Assembly (NCBI RefSeq): GCF_042662625.1
Contig: NZ_JBHSXH010000014.1
Coordinates: 1 to 64,000, forward strand
Reading direction: 5' to 3'
Origin: Halopelagius fulvigenes
Lineage (GTDB): Archaea; Halobacteriota; Halobacteria; Halobacteriales; Haloferacaceae
DNA length: 64,000 bases
Notes under the pieces: generated by a model
Database searches by the model: none
Seen by the model: only the letters and a program-made list of their open reading frames with translations
Told to the model about the DNA's origin: nothing
Part shown: one piece after another, positions 63,685-64,000 of the stretch
Numbering within the stretch: position 1 is the first letter of the stretch
Layout: every line of letters starts with the position of its first letter
Program-made: the position numbers and the translations under genes

Positions 63685-64000
63685 ATGCCCACAGCGGTCA
63701 TCTATCACGACACCCCGATAGCGAGTACCATCCGGGACCGGACCGACGACCTAACGGTGGTCGCCGCCGAGTCGAAAGCGGACGTCCGTACCCACCTCGG
63801 CGACGCGGATATCTTCGTGACGAATCCGAAAGGCTGGTCAGACGACTTCGTCAAGTACCTATCGGAGGACGATTGGGTGCAAGCGACGAGCATCGGATAT
63901 ACTGCGTTTCCCGTCGCCGAACTCAACGAACGCGGTGTGACGTTCACCAACGCCGCGACGCTCCACGATTCAGTCGTGAGCGAACACGCATTCGCCCTTA
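63685..64000 (+). CDS. D-2-hydroxyacid dehydrogenase, N-terminal part (cut by window edge)
   Basis: The ATG at 63685 (MPTAVIYHDTPIAS) opens a frame to the window end. The substrate-binding half of a 2-hydroxyacid dehydrogenase is visible: DADIFVTNPKGW, WVQATSIGYTAFPV, NERGVTFTNAATLHDSVVSE. Compare VASTRGGPDANVD and YAPGRNAVSVGDF in the enzyme at 56389. The NAD-binding half lies outside. Confidence 0.85.
   Translation, partial: MPTAVIYHDTPIASTIRDRTDDLTVVAAESKADVRTHLGDADIFVTNPKGWSDDFVKYLSEDDWVQATSIGYTAFPVAELNERGVTFTNAATLHDSVVSEHAFAL

Overview
This window is from a haloarchaeon (class Halobacteria). The proteins are strongly acidic (Asp/Glu-rich) and the coding GC is high. There is an archaeal Orc1/Cdc6 initiator, a HalOD1-domain protein, twin-arginine lipoprotein signals, and TATA boxes about 26-30 nt upstream of start codons, as expected for leaderless mRNAs. 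The mix of dense operons, replication and partition modules, toxin-antitoxin pairs, mobile-element scraps and many broken genes looks like a megaplasmid or a plasmid-derived island. No tRNA, rRNA or CRISPR array was seen.

Region 1 (about 1-15.3 kb) is a catabolic block, mostly on the minus strand. An integrase tail and a creatininase-family hydrolase lie at the left. Then, in transcription order from the right, come a short-chain dehydrogenase, an IclR regulator, an enolase-superfamily dehydratase, an unrecognised protein, a DUF1343 (NamZ-like) hydrolase, and a complete carbohydrate ABC importer (ATPase, lipoprotein, two permeases) with a small membrane protein. At its downstream end is a decayed second enolase gene (one frameshift) and a deletion that joins the start of a dehydrogenase to the end of a RidA gene.

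Region 2 (about 15.3-43 kb) is plasmid-like. It holds an IS5-type transposase stump, an Orc1/Cdc6 gene behind a repeat-rich putative origin, and two ParA plus small-partner partition modules (18.3-19.4 kb and 35.1-36.3 kb). It also has a VapBC pair, two paralogous winged-helix proteins, a large winged-helix protein of 820-830 residues, virus or plasmid-type proteins, and fossils of aldehyde dehydrogenase, ParA, a PH-domain-like protein and others. The second ParA module carries a striking 9-bp-periodic GAACG array in its promoter and inside the partner gene. A row of tight hairpins lies at 27.9-28.0 kb and a palindromic TGTAACA repeat family at 37-38.3 kb.

Region 3 (about 43-64 kb) is a second catabolic block. 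It contains an IclR regulator, a DgoD-like sugar-acid dehydratase with an unusual active site, a tandemly duplicated class II aldolase, and a GlpABC-type three-subunit FAD/Fe-S dehydrogenase. Next are a GlcG/HbpS-like protein, a ThuA-like protein, a multi-pass membrane protein coupled to an FGGY kinase, a 2-hydroxyacid dehydrogenase and a second FGGY kinase. A shared motif (TYCACTATnnCnGAAC) recurs in the intergenic regions around the regulator and the first kinase, which suggests one regulon. The best inference is uptake and phosphorylation of a polyol or sugar acid, oxidation of the phosphate by the Glp-like complex, and cleavage by the aldolase; the substrate cannot be read from sequence. 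The right end holds a frameshifted DUF488 gene, a PIN/antitoxin pair, a glyoxalase-like protein and the start of another 2-hydroxyacid dehydrogenase.
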